The position numbers and the translations under genes were made by a program. DNA of 64,000 bases from NCBI GenBank assembly GCA_963730305.1, contig CAVSRB010000008.1, positions 310,001-374,000 on the forward strand. The letters run 5' to 3'. The stretch is from CAMYMQ01 sp963730305. GTDB taxonomy: Bacteria; Pseudomonadota; Alphaproteobacteria; Bin65. This document shows positions 1-8,807 of the stretch, in pieces. Within the stretch, counting starts at the first letter, position 1, and every line of letters begins with the position of its first letter. The notes beneath the pieces were generated by a model. That model did not search any database. It was not told the DNA's origin and was given only the letters and a program-made list of their open reading frames with translations.

Positions 1-1
1 G

Positions 2-697
2 GCCAAGATCCGCGCGGCGGTCGAGGATCCCGAGGTCGCCGAGTTGCTGTGCCCGGACGACATCTTCGGCGGCCGGCGTCTGTGCCTCGACAGCGGCTAT
101 TTCGAGACCTTCAACCGCCCCAATGTGACCCTGGTGGACGTCTCGAAGACGCCCATCACAGCCGTGACCCCGGAGGGGGTCGACGTGGCCGGAAAGCTGT
201 ACGCCATCGACGCGCTCGTCCTGGCGACCGGCTTCGACGCCATGACCGGCGCGCTCAACCGGATCGACATCCGCGGACGGGACGGCAAACCGCTCAAGGA
301 CAAGTGGGCGGCCGGGCCGCGCACCTATCTCGGCCTCGCCGTCGCCGGCTTTCCCAACCTGTTCGTCGTGACCGGCCCCGGCAGTCCGTCCGTGCTCTCC
401 AACATGATGACGTCGATCGAACAGCATGTTGAGTGGATCGCCGACTGCCTCGAACACCTGAGGTCGATCGGCGCGCGGCAGATCGAAGCCGACGCTTCGG
501 CGGAGGATGCCTGGGTGAGCCACGTCAACGAAGTTGCCGGCCAGTCCCTGCGGCCCTCGGTCGATTCCTGGTATGTCGGCGCGAACATCCCGGGCAAGCC
601 GCGGGTGTTCATGCCGTACCTCGGCGGCGCGCAGGTCTATCGTCGCAAATGCGACGACGTTGCCGCCGCCGGATACGCCGGTTTCACCGTCGCCTAA
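2..697 (+). CDS. Baeyer-Villiger-type flavin monooxygenase, C-terminal part
   Basis: Only the last 231 codons are in the window; the reading frame is open from base 2 and ends in TAA at 695-697. The visible part matches the C-terminal half of class B flavoprotein monooxygenases of the cyclohexanone monooxygenase type, which insert an oxygen atom next to a ketone using FAD and NADPH. Seen directly are the ATG-type motif LATGFDAMTGAL that closes the NADPH domain, then the GFPNLF and GPGSPSVLSNM blocks and an EQHVEWI helix characteristic of this family. The FAD-binding N-terminus and the BVMO fingerprint lie outside the window, so substrate and full length cannot be judged. No frameshift is visible. 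The gene is followed by a 373-base gap and a second flavoprotein on the same strand. Confidence 0.85.
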   Translation, partial: AKIRAAVEDPEVAELLCPDDIFGGRRLCLDSGYFETFNRPNVTLVDVSKTPITAVTPEGVDVAGKLYAIDALVLATGFDAMTGALNRIDIRGRDGKPLKDKWAAGPRTYLGLAVAGFPNLFVVTGPGSPSVLSNMMTSIEQHVEWIADCLEHLRSIGARQIEADASAEDAWVSHVNEVAGQSLRPSVDSWYVGANIPGKPRVFMPYLGGAQVYRRKCDDVAAAGYAGFTVA

Positions 698-749
698 GGG
701 CGGCCTGGTCGGCACCGCGGAGACCGCGTCGTCCAGACGGCCAGGGCGA

Positions 750-783
750 TTGTATTTTGGGTACAAATTCCCATATACGGGAA
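750..783. promoter_or_regulatory. Pair of operator-like palindromes
   Basis: TTGTA at 750-754 and TACAA at 762-766 form an inverted repeat around 7 bases. TTCCC at 768-772 and GGGAA at 779-783 form another around 6 bases. Both fall in the only AT-rich patch of this gap. They could bind a dimeric repressor or be part of a promoter; no regulator gene is adjacent, so the role is a guess. Confidence 0.3.
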
Positions 784-1005
784 ACGCCGCGCGGACGCCC
801 GCGCGCCGGTCTGGTCGGGAAAGCGCCCGTCATTCCTGCCCCTGCCGTGATGAACCCGCCGAGGACCGAACCGATGAAATTGTTGCGCCAAGCCGGACCG
901 GACAGGTCCATCTGCGCGCCCTGCACGCCGTTGGCGTCACCCTTACTTTTCCTTACCGTCCTGCAGGGCTGCCCCCCGCACCGACGGGGTGGCACGGGGC
1001 CGCAT

Positions 1006-1034
1006 GATAACCTTTGATAACCGATGATAACCTT
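1006..1034. repeat. Three GATAACC units with 10-base period, copy 1
   Basis: GATAACC occurs at 1006-1012, 1016-1022 and 1026-1032, separated by TTT and GAT and followed by TT. The identical 29 bases, spacers included, recur at 62204-62232. The 10-base period places all units on one face of the helix, as in arrays of protein-binding sites. Here it lies 37 bases upstream of the GTG start of the flavoprotein gene at 1071. Confidence 0.75.
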
Positions 1035-1070
1035 TTCGATAATTCCGCCGCACCGCATGGGGAGGAACGT

Positions 1071-2687
1071 GTGACCGAAACGAAGACCTACGACGGCATC
1101 GTCATCGGGGCGGGGCAGCACGGGCTGATCCTGGCCGCCTACCTGGCCCGCGCCGGGCTCGACATCCTGCTGGTCGAGCGGCGGCTGATGCACGGCGGCG
1201 GGCTGGCGACCACCGAGGCGACCCTGCCCGGCTTCTATCACAACAGCCACTCGATCAATCACTTCCACATCACCGAGACGCCCTGGTTCAAGGACCTCGG
1301 ACTCTGACGAGACGGTTCCCTATGTCACCCCGCGCTACGAGTTCGGCCAGCCGCACCCGGACGGCAGCGCGCTGGTGTTCAGCCGCGACCTCGACGAGAC
1401 GCTGGCCAACGTCGCCAAGTTCTCCAAGAAGGACGCCGAGACCTTCCGCGAGTGGAATCTCGAAGGCCGAACGGGCGACCCACGAGATCCTGCTGCCCGA
1501 GCGCTTCGCCGAGCCGCTGTCGAAGGAAGACCGCGAGGACCTGCTGTCGCGCACCGAGATCGGCCGCCAGTTCCTCGGCGTCACCAAGCGCGAGCCCTTC
1601 CCCCTGGTCGACGAGCTGTTCGAGCACGAGTGGGTCAAGCTGTTGTTCCTGTTCAAGGTATCGCTGTTCGGCACCTGGCTGGTCGACACCACCGGGCGCG
1701 AGAGCCCGCAGGGCTCGGTGATCCGCGCCTTCGACCTCGACACCGGCTACCAGCTGTGCCGGGGCGGCAGCTTCAACCTGGCGCGCGGGCTGATGGAGCG
1801 GTTCGTCGAGGCCGGCGGCCACTACCGCAACCAGACTCACGTCGCGCGGATCATCGTCGAGGGCGGCCGGGCGACCGGGATCGAGACCGCCGAGGGCGAG
1901 ACCATCCGCGCGCGCCAGTTCGTCGCCAGCACCGCCGACGTCCACCAGACCTTCGAGGACTGGATCGGCCGCGACCAGTTGCCGGCCGACTATCTCAAGA
2001 AGCTCGACGACTTCAAATACACCGCCTGGACCCTGTTCGGCGTCCACTTCGCCCTCGACGAATCGCCCAACTTCACCGCGGCGGCCGACGATCCCAACCT
2101 CAACCGCGCCCAGAAGTGGAACGTCGGCGCCGAGTTCGATCGACGACCTGCTGAGCGCCCACGAGGACGTCAAGAACGGTCGGGTGCCGAGCGTCATCCA
2201 GTTCGGCTCGGGCGCGCTGTCGGTCAACGACCCGGCCCAGGCGCCGGCGGGCAAGCACACCACCTATGCCTGGCACGTCATGCCGCTCGACCCCGACATC
2301 GGCGACCGGTCGTGGGATCAGTTCGAGGGCGAGTTCACGCAGGCGATCGTCGACCGCTTCGCCAAGTACGCGCCCAACATGACGGCCAAGAACATCCTCA
2401 AGACCTATACCTACACCGCGCGCACCTACGGCCAGGAGCTGATCAACATGCGCTCGGGCTGCATCTTCATGGGGGCCTTGTCGGCCGACCAGGTGATGTA
2501 CAACCACTGGGGCTACCGGTCGCCGGTCGAGGGCCTCTACATGGCCGGCTCGGCCTGCCATCCGGGCGGCGCGATCTCCGGCGGCGCGGGCTATATCAGC
2601 GCCGGCGTGATCGCCCGCGACCTCGATATCGAGCCGTGGTGGCAACCGGTCGACGCGCGCAAGGCACTGGAGACGTTGAAGGACTGA
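1071..2687 (+). CDS. Phytoene desaturase-like FAD oxidoreductase, three apparent frameshifts
   Basis: The product resembles the NAD(P)/FAD-dependent oxidoreductases of the carotenoid desaturase/PYROXD2 group. The N-terminus has the dinucleotide-binding signature IVIGAGQHGL followed by LVERR and GGGLATTE. The C-terminus has the family's GSACHPGGAISGGAGY block that contacts FAD. The start is GTG at 1071, behind a GGGGAGGAAC ribosome-binding site. Reading through to the TGA at 2687 needs three frame changes, each equal to one extra base: near 1305 (in-frame TGA at 1305-1307), near 1459 and near 2138. Between these points the protein is fully conserved in style, including the long VKLLFLFKVSLFGTW segment. 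I therefore suspect sequence error rather than a decayed gene. Substrate is unknown; a role in pigment synthesis is not supported by the neighbours. Confidence 0.75.
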
Positions 2688-2732
2688 ACTCGGCTGGCTT
2701 GGGTGGCTGAAGCGGCCCGGTCGACCGCGCCG

Positions 2733-3188
2733 TCAGCCGACGACCAGCGGTTCCAGGGCGGTCCGGGTCTCGTCCGGCACCCGCACCGGGCGGCGGGTCT
2801 CGCGATCGACGTAGACGTGGACGAAGTGGCCGGTCGCGGCGGGGTCGTCGGAGCCCTGCCTGAACAGGCCGATGCGGTACTGGACGCTCGAATTGCCCAG
2901 CCGCTCGACCCGCAGGCCGGCGTCGACGGTCTCGGGATAGGTCAGTTCCTGGTAGTAGGTGCAGCGGGTCTCGATGACCAGTCCGAAGGCCGGGCTCCGG
3001 GCGACGTCGAGCACGCCGGCCTCGATCAGGTAGCTGTTCACCACCGTGTCGAAGAAGGAGTAGTAGACCACGTTGTTGACGTGACCGTAGGCGTCGTTGT
3101 CCATCCACCGGGTCGGGATCGCCCGGAAATGCGGATAGTCGGCGCGCCGCTCGCCCGGCTTGTCCGCCGGTTCGTCCGCCCCGCTCAC
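2733..3188 (-). CDS. Hotdog-fold acyl-CoA thioesterase
   Basis: This 151-residue protein belongs to the 4-hydroxybenzoyl-CoA thioesterase/YbgC-like hotdog family, which hydrolyses acyl-CoA esters in the cytoplasm. The signature RWMDNDAYGHVNNVVYYSFFD near the N-terminus carries the Asp and the GHVNN turn of the active site. The GTG start (3186-3188) overlaps the TGA of the malonyl-CoA decarboxylase gene by GTGA, so translation is probably coupled. It is the last gene of a four-gene minus-strand operon. Given that partner, an acyl-CoA released around malonyl-CoA turnover is a plausible substrate, but this is inference. Family members act on short or aromatic acyl-CoAs. Confidence 0.85.
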   Translation of the reverse strand: MSGADEPADKPGERRADYPHFRAIPTRWMDNDAYGHVNNVVYYSFFDTVVNSYLIEAGVLDVARSPAFGLVIETRCTYYQELTYPETVDAGLRVERLGNSSVQYRIGLFRQGSDDPAATGHFVHVYVDRETRRPVRVPDETRTALEPLVVG

Positions 3189-4676
3189 CCGGCGGCGCTC
3201 CCGTTCTTCTTGGCCTTGTCCTTTTCCTTGGCCCGGTCCTTCTCCTTGGTCCTCCGCGCGCCCTTGCCGGCCAGCGAGCGCACCGGCGAGGCGGCGGTCA
3301 CCCTGCCCTCGCCCGAATAGGCCTCGTGGTTCGCCTCGATCGCGTCCATCCGGTAGAGGTAGTTGACCATCAGGCCGAGCGACTCGCGCAGGCCCTTGGC
3401 CGAGGTGTCGCCCAGCCAGTCGATCTGCTCGACCCGCGCGCCGTTGCTCAAGTGGAAATGGGCGACCGGATCGCGCACCCGGCCGTCGGCCCGCGTCTCG
3501 CGCAGCAGGTAGCGGGCGGCCAGCCGGACCAGCGGCTCCTTCAGCGCCTTGGCCAGGTAGGCGTTGCGGTGCCAGTGCGGGCTGCGGGTCAGCGACAGCG
3601 GGTGCTGGTCGCCGTCGCGGTTGGGCAGCGCCTTGCGCTCGGCCGCGGTCAGCAGTTCCTCGACCGAATGCTGGCCGAGCCAGTCGGCGAAGCCGGGCAG
3701 CGGCGACAGGGTGGCGAAGCGGCGGAGATTGCCGAACTCGGCCGACAGCAGCTCGACCACCCGCTTGATCAGGAAGTTGCCGAAGCTGATCCCGGCGAGC
3801 CCGCGCTGGGCGTTGGAAATCGAATAGAAGATCGCCGTGTCGGCCGCGCCGGGGTCGAGCACCGGCGCGTTGGGATCGAGCAGCGCCTGGATGTTGTCGG
3901 CGATGCCGCTGGTCAGCGCGACCTCGACGAAGATCAGCGGCTCCTCGGGCATCCGGGGGTGGAAGAAGGCGAAGCAGCGCCGGTCCGAATCGAGCCGATC
4001 CTTCAAGTCGTCCCAGCTCGCGATCTCGTGGACCGCCTCGTAGGCGATCAGCTTCTCGAGCAGGCTGGCCGGCGCGTCCCAGGTGATCCGGCGAAGCTCG
4101 AGGAAGCCGATGTCGAACCACGACCGCAAGAGCGCGGTCAGCTCGTCGAGCACCGGCGCGAACACCGCGTCCTTGCGGGCGAGGCCGAGCAGGTCGGCGC
4201 GCATGTCGACCAGGAACTTGACCCCCTCGGGCAGCGCGTTGAACTGGGTCAGCAGGCGCGTGCGGGGCGAGTTCGAGCGCGGCCCGGATCGCGCGGATCG
4301 CGGCGTCGCGGCCGGCGGGCGCGGCGTCGAGATAGCCCTGGGCCGCCGCCGCGATCCCGTCGGCCGACGGCCCGAACTCCTCGGCGAGCAGGCGCAGGAA
4401 GACGGCGCGGCCTTCGGCCGGCAGCGCCAGGTAGTCGTGGCCCAGCGCCGCCGCCCGGGCACGCGCCGTGACCTCGCCGCCGCGCGCGTCGAGGCAGGCC
4501 TGCATGTGGCTGCGCAGCGCCTTGAAGTCGCCCGCGGCGATTACCCCGTCTTCCGGCAGGCTGAGCTGGTCGGCGATGCCGCGCCACAGGTCGCGCAGGT
4601 TGCCGACCGCGCGGTCGAGCAAGCTCTGCGGCTCCGGCGTCGCGCCGCTGCGATGGGCGGGTACGAGTTCGTTCAC
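3185..4676 (-). CDS. Malonyl-CoA decarboxylase, one apparent frameshift
   Basis: The protein decarboxylates malonyl-CoA to acetyl-CoA. The family is recognisable from LLTQFNALPEGVKFLVDMR, the SISNAQRGLAGISFGNFLIK region, LSPLPGFADWL, and the GDTSAKGLRESLGLMVNYLY block close to the C-terminus. The N-terminal helical domain is read in a different frame. One extra base near 4262 separates the residues ending ELAP from the LLTQF segment, after which the rest is intact. The start is GTG at 4674-4676, overlapping the TGA of the upstream hydrolase (GTGA). The last 25 residues form a lysine-rich tail of repeated KEKD-like units, absent from the enzyme core and possibly disordered. Neighbours are an alpha/beta hydrolase and a thioesterase, all closely spaced. 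Confidence 0.85.
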
Positions 4677-5461
4677 AGGATCGTCCTCAACGCGTCCAGG
4701 GTCCGGTCCGGCTGTTCCACCATCATCATGTGGCCTGATTGCGGAATGATGTCGATTCTCGATCCGTCGATCGCGTCGGCGAGCGGGCGGGCGGCCTTGA
4801 CCGGCGTCATCCGGTCGCGGTCGCCGAGCACGAACAGCACCGGGCAGCGCAGCCGGGCCGCGGCGTCCATCGCGCCCTGGTAGTCGTTCGACGCGCGCAG
4901 GTCGACGCCGACCACCGCGTCGCGGCCGCGTTCGAGCAGCCGGAGCCCGCCGCCCAACATCCAGATACCCGGCGCCCGCGCGCCGCCCAAATGGGCGTGG
5001 CGGTCGAACGCCCAGGAGGTGATCAGGTCGAGCGCGGCGTGGTCGCCCGCCTCGGCCGCGGCCAGCAGGTCGGGGTGGACCGGCATCTTCGCCGCCGTGC
5101 CGCACAGGGCGATCGCGGTGACCCGGTCGGGCCGGCGCCCCGCAGCTTCGAGCGCGACGGCGGCGCCCATCGAATGACCCACCAGCGCCGCGCGCTCGGC
5201 CCCGGCGGCGTCGAGCAGGGCGAAGACCCAGTCGGCCATCGCCTCGATCGTGGTCAGCGCCGGGCCTTCGGAGCGGCCGTGGCCGGGCATGTCGACCGCC
5301 AGCACGGCGCGGCCGTGCCAGGCGAAATAGCGGGCCTGGAGCTGCCAGACCGTGTGGTCCATGCCGCTGCCGTGCAGGAACACGACGACCGGCTGGGCCG
5401 GGTCGAAGTCGTGCCCGCCGGTGGCCGCGAAGACGTGCTTGCCGTCGACCGTGAGCTCCAT
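4673..5461 (-). CDS. Alpha/beta hydrolase
   Basis: A 262-residue alpha/beta-hydrolase-fold enzyme. Seen are the oxyanion-loop FLHGSGMD near residue 28, the nucleophile elbow GHSMG with Ser97, an acid-loop motif LGDRDRMTP and a histidine in QSGHMMM near the C-terminus. The triad therefore appears complete. The ATG at 5459-5461 is the first start after the probable stop of metY (TAG at 5467-5469), and the gene ends by overlapping the malonyl-CoA decarboxylase GTG. No substrate can be assigned from sequence. The closest style is that of small esterases/lactonases such as the 3-oxoadipate enol-lactonase group. The proximity to metY might suggest hydrolysis of an ester or thioester by-product, which is only a guess. 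Confidence 0.8.
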   Translation of the reverse strand: MELTVDGKHVFAATGGHDFDPAQPVVVFLHGSGMDHTVWQLQARYFAWHGRAVLAVDMPGHGRSEGPALTTIEAMADWVFALLDAAGAERAALVGHSMGAAVALEAAGRRPDRVTAIALCGTAAKMPVHPDLLAAAEAGDHAALDLITSWAFDRHAHLGGARAPGIWMLGGGLRLLERGRDAVVGVDLRASNDYQGAMDAAARLRCPVLFVLGDRDRMTPVKAARPLADAIDGSRIDIIPQSGHMMMVEQPDRTLDALRTIL

Positions 5462-5466
5462 CCGCC

Positions 5467-6776
5467 CTACTCCGCCGCCGGCCGCTTCTGGGACGGCGTG
5501 CAGCCCGCGGCCCAGGTCCTCGATCAGGTCGTCGGGGTCCTCCAGGCCGACCGACAGGCGGACCAGGTCCTCGCCGATGCCGGCGGCCTTCAGCGCCGCG
5601 GCGTCCATCTGCTGGTGGGTCGTGCTCGCCGGGTGGATCACCAGCGACTTGGCGTCGCCGACGTTGGCCAGGTGAGAGAACAGGCCGAGCGCTTCGATGA
5701 AGCTCCGCCCGGCCGCGCGCCCGCCCTTGATGCCGAAGCTGAAGATCGCGCCGCAGCCCTTGGGCAGCAGCGCCTTGGCCCGCTCGTGGTCCGGGTGGCG
5801 ACGCCAGCTCCGGGTAGCTGACCCAGTCGACCGCCGGATGGTCGTCGAGGAAGGCGACCACCTTGCGCGTGTTCTCGACGTGGCGGGCCATGCGCACGTG
5901 CAGGGTCTCGACGCCCTGGAGGATGTAGAAGGCCGTCTGCGGCGACATCGCCGGGCCGAAGTCCCGCAGCCCCTCGGTGCGCGCCCGCATCAGGAAGGCG
6001 GCCGGGCCGAACTCCTCGGCGAAGTCGAGGCCGTGGTAGCCGGCGTAGGGCTCGGTCAGGGTCGGGAACTTGCCCGACGCCTCCCAGTCGAAGGTGCCGC
6101 CGTCGACCAGGGCCCCGGCGATGGCGACGCCGTGGCCGCCCAGGAACTTGGTCGCCGAGTGCATGACGATGTCGGCGCCGTGCTCGAACGGCCGGCACAG
6201 GTAGGGCGTGGCGAAGGTGTTGTCGATCATCAGCGGGATCGACGCGTCGTGGGCGATCTTGGCGATCGCCGGCAGGTCCATGATCTCCAGCCCCGGGTTG
6301 CCCAGGGTCTCGCCGAAGACCAGCCGCGTCTCCGGCCGGATCGCCTTGGCGAAGCCTTGCGTGTCGCGCGGGTCGACGAAGGTCGTCTCGATGCCGAAGC
6401 GGGGCAGCGTATGGGTGAACAGGTTGTGGCTGCCGCCGTAGATCGACGCCGACGAGACGATGTGCCCGCCCTGACCCATCAGGGTGGCGATGCCCAGGAA
6501 CAGCGCCGCCTGGCCGCTCGCCGTGCAGACCGACCCGACGCCGCCCTCGAGCGCGGCCAGCCGCTCCTCCAGCACCGCGACGGTCGGGTTGGAGATGCGC
6601 GAATAGATGTGCCCGGCCCGTTCCAGGTTGAACAGCGACGCCGCCTGGTCGGTGTCTTCGAACACGTAGGAGGTGGTCTGGTAGATCGGCACCGCCCGCG
6701 CGCCGGTGGCCGGATCGGGGTGCTGCCCGGCGTGAAGGCCGAGCGTGTCGAACTTGAGCAGCTTGGGGTCGAGCAT
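5467..6776 (-). CDS. metY: O-acetylhomoserine (thiol)-lyase, two apparent frameshifts
   Basis: A PLP enzyme of the Cys/Met metabolism family that joins O-acetylhomoserine with sulfide or methanethiol to make homocysteine or methionine. The N-terminus FDTLGLHAGQHPDP, the YSRISNPT block, and the PLP lysine in MHSATKFLGGHG (Lys210) are clear. One extra base near 5798 shifts the frame after SYPELAS; the true frame resumes with HPDHERAK. A second one near 5491 hides the likely stop (TAG at 5467-5469); without it the frame would run on into the downstream hydrolase. The ATG at 6774-6776 is chosen because the family N-terminus begins there. It heads the operon metY, hydrolase, malonyl-CoA decarboxylase, thioesterase. 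I saw no convincing SAM riboswitch in its leader. Confidence 0.88.
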
Positions 6777-6853
6777 GGCGGCCTCGCGGGCGTTGAGGCG
6801 GGGAGAGTTGCCTAGGCGCCCGGCCGGGTCAAGACCACCCGCGGAAGAAGAAA

Positions 6854-6884
6854 GAACCGCGCCGGGGAGGGGGTGGCGCGGTTC
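6854..6884 (-). terminator. Intrinsic terminator after the CDF transporter gene
   Basis: GAACCGCGCC (6854-6863) pairs perfectly with GGCGCGGTTC (6875-6884) around an 11-base loop. Read on the minus strand the stem is followed by TTTCTTCTT. It lies about 160 bases past the stop of the transporter gene and 78 bases before metY, so it could end the former or act as an attenuator for the latter. Confidence 0.55.
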
Positions 6885-7040
6885 TCTAGTTCAATACAGG
6901 GGAGTAACGACGGATGCACCCGTTGGTGGTGCGTTCCGTGAAGCAGGACCAACCCTAGGGGGCATTTCTTAACGGGAGGTTAAGGCGCCGGGCCAAATTC
7001 ACCACGATTTCCTGTGGGAAATTCACGCGGAAACGCGCCC

Positions 7041-7973
7041 TCAGCGGCCGGCGATCACCGGGTGGTCCTCTTCGAGCCCTTCCGGGTCCTCGTGGATGAT
7101 GACCTCGGCGTTGGGAAAGGCCCTGCGGATCTTCAGCTCGACGTCGTCGGCGATCTCGTGGGCGCGGATCAGGGGCATGTCCGGATCGAGCTCCAGATGG
7201 AGCTGGATGAACATGTCGGTGCCCGACCGGCGCGAGCGCAGGTCGTGGAACGAGCGCACGTCCTTGTGCGCGGTGACGATCTCCTTGATCACGGCGCGGT
7301 CTTCGTCGGGCAGCTCCCGGTCCATCAACATGTCGAGCGCGTCGGTCGCGATCTTCCAGGCGTTCCAGAGGAGGTAGCCGACCACGCCGATCGCCAGGAT
7401 CGGATCGAGGTAGCGCACGCCCCAGAAATAGTGGACGACGAGCGCCAGCAGGACGCTGCCGTTGATCAGGACGTCGCCCTTGTAGTGGAGCGAATTGGCG
7501 GTGATCGCGACCGACCGGGTCTTGCGCACGACGTAGTTCTGGAACGCGACCAGGACGAGGGTGAGCGCGATGGCCAGCAGCATGACCACGACGCCGATCC
7601 ACTCCTTGTGCACCGGCACCGGCTGGATCAGCCGCTTGACCGCTTCGACCAGCAGCAGACAGCCCGACCCCGCAACGAAGGCGGCCTGGCCCAGGCCCGC
7701 CAGCGCCTCGGCCTTGCCGTGGCCAAAGCGGTGCTCGCGGTCGGCGGGCTGGACCGCGTGGCGCACCGCCAGCAGGGTCAGCACCGAGGCGGCGACGTCG
7801 AGCAACGAGTCGATCAGCGTCGACAGCACCGCGACCGAGTCGGTCATCCACCAGGCGAGCAGCTTGGCGACGATCAGGATCACCGCGACCGTGGTCGACG
7901 CGTAGGTGGCGCGCGTCATCAGGCGCGCGCTGCGCGCCGGCCCGTCCATCGTCTGCTCGATCGCCCCGGTCAT
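7041..7973 (-). CDS. Cation diffusion facilitator (FieF-like) metal exporter
   Basis: A 310-residue inner-membrane antiporter of the CDF family that exports divalent metals such as iron(II), zinc or manganese in exchange for protons. Six hydrophobic segments are visible in the first two thirds. The second carries the metal site SLIDSLLD (Asp55 and Asp59), followed by the HRFGHGKAEALAGL signature, and a later HYKGD supplies the matching HxxxD pair. This D/D...H/D set is that of FieF rather than of the zinc-specific ZitB type. A cytoplasmic domain with HLELDP follows. It is a single-gene unit on the minus strand, 23 bases beyond pdxH. Exact metal cannot be told from sequence. Confidence 0.88.
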   Translation of the reverse strand: MTGAIEQTMDGPARSARLMTRATYASTTVAVILIVAKLLAWWMTDSVAVLSTLIDSLLDVAASVLTLLAVRHAVQPADREHRFGHGKAEALAGLGQAAFVAGSGCLLLVEAVKRLIQPVPVHKEWIGVVVMLLAIALTLVLVAFQNYVVRKTRSVAITANSLHYKGDVLINGSVLLALVVHYFWGVRYLDPILAIGVVGYLLWNAWKIATDALDMLMDRELPDEDRAVIKEIVTAHKDVRSFHDLRSRRSGTDMFIQLHLELDPDMPLIRAHEIADDVELKIRRAFPNAEVIIHEDPEGLEEDHPVIAGR

Positions 7974-7996
7974 GCCGAAAATCTAGGCTCCCGCGC

Positions 7997-8587
7997 TTAC
8001 GGATAAAGGACTTGAGTGGTCCAGCCGTCGGCCGTCCGCCGGTAGACCAGCCGGTCGTGGAGCCGGAATTGGCCCTCGCGCCAGAATTCGATCACCTCCG
8101 GGACGACCCGGAAGCCGGACCAGTGCGGCGGCCGCGGCACCCGGCTGACGCCGAACTTCGCCGTATAGCTGGCGACCTGCTTGAGCAGCTCGGCCTTGCC
8201 GCTGAGCGGCCGCGACTGCGCCGAGGCCCAGGCGCCGATCTGGCTGCCGCGCGCCCGGCTGGCGTAGTAGGCGTCGGCTTCGGCGTCGTCGACCAGCGAC
8301 GCCTCGCCCTCGATCCGAACCTGACGGCGCAGGCTCTTCCAGTGGAAGCACAGCGCCGCATGGCTGTTGCCCAGCAGCTCGCCGCCCTTGCGGCTCTCCA
8401 GGTTGGTGTAGAAGACGAACCCCGTGTCGTCGACGCCCTTGAGCAGCACCATCCGGATCGACGGCGCGCCGTCGGCGCCGACGGTCGCCAGCGACATCGC
8501 GTTCGGGTTGTCGGGCTCGTTGCGCTCGGCCTCGTCGAACCACTGGCGAAACAGGTCGAAGGGATTGTCTGCGGGCTCGATCGACAT
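7997..8587 (-). CDS. pdxH: Pyridoxamine 5'-phosphate oxidase
   Basis: This FMN enzyme oxidises pyridoxine or pyridoxamine 5'-phosphate to pyridoxal 5'-phosphate, the cofactor of metY and the aminotransferase elsewhere in the window. Family landmarks are NAMSLATVGADGAPSIRMVLLK (FMN and substrate binding), FYTNLESRKG, ALCFHWK, the SRARGSQIGAWAS block, and the C-terminal FWREGQFRLHDRLVY. The ATG at 8585-8587 gives 196 residues. An in-frame GTG at 8621-8623 would add 12 residues and cannot be excluded, since neither has a strong ribosome-binding site. It is divergent from the lipoprotein gene at 8808, an arrangement common in Alphaproteobacteria. Confidence 0.93.
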   Translation of the reverse strand: MSIEPADNPFDLFRQWFDEAERNEPDNPNAMSLATVGADGAPSIRMVLLKGVDDTGFVFYTNLESRKGGELLGNSHAALCFHWKSLRRQVRIEGEASLVDDAEADAYYASRARGSQIGAWASAQSRPLSGKAELLKQVASYTAKFGVSRVPRPPHWSGFRVVPEVIEFWREGQFRLHDRLVYRRTADGWTTQVLYP

Positions 8588-8807
8588 GGTCCGACGTGAG
8601 GTTGGAAGGGAAGTTGACTGCACGCGCTGCCGGCTGGCGTCGCGCCCCGCCAGTTTTCGCCCCGGCGGCGCAGCAAATCAAGCCGCGCGCTTGTACAGGG
8701 ATGCACCGTAATGGCATAGTCGTATCGTGTTTGGGAGCGGAACCGGCGGGTGAACTGCCCGCCGCGGTTTGAAAGCCAACGTCGAAATTCCATCAGGAGT
8801 GCATGGT

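Larger units (their letters stand above)
698..1070. other. Intergenic region with palindromes and a GATAACC repeat
   Basis: This 373-base gap holds no convincing gene. It contains two adjacent short palindromes (750-766 and 768-783), a locally AT-rich patch around 750-785, and the three-unit GATAACC repeat at 1006-1034 just before the next gene. A GGGGAGGAAC ribosome-binding site lies at about 1059-1069. Codon-like runs through the gap on both strands use a base composition unlike the flanking genes. Confidence 0.6.

Noticed and set aside
1071..2687. Pseudogene call for the FAD oxidoreductase
   Set aside because: Three +1 shifts sum to zero frame change, all conserved blocks are intact and similar shifts occur in housekeeping genes, so sequence error is more likely.
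2733..6776. A single open frame of 1347 codons across the metY operon
   Set aside because: It joins correct N- and C-terminal pieces of several genes through out-of-frame stretches; the real genes are separate and overlap at GTGA sites.
6777..6853. SAM-II riboswitch in the metY leader
   Set aside because: Known before metY in some Alphaproteobacteria, but I could not identify the expected pseudoknot core; only a terminator-like hairpin is convincing.
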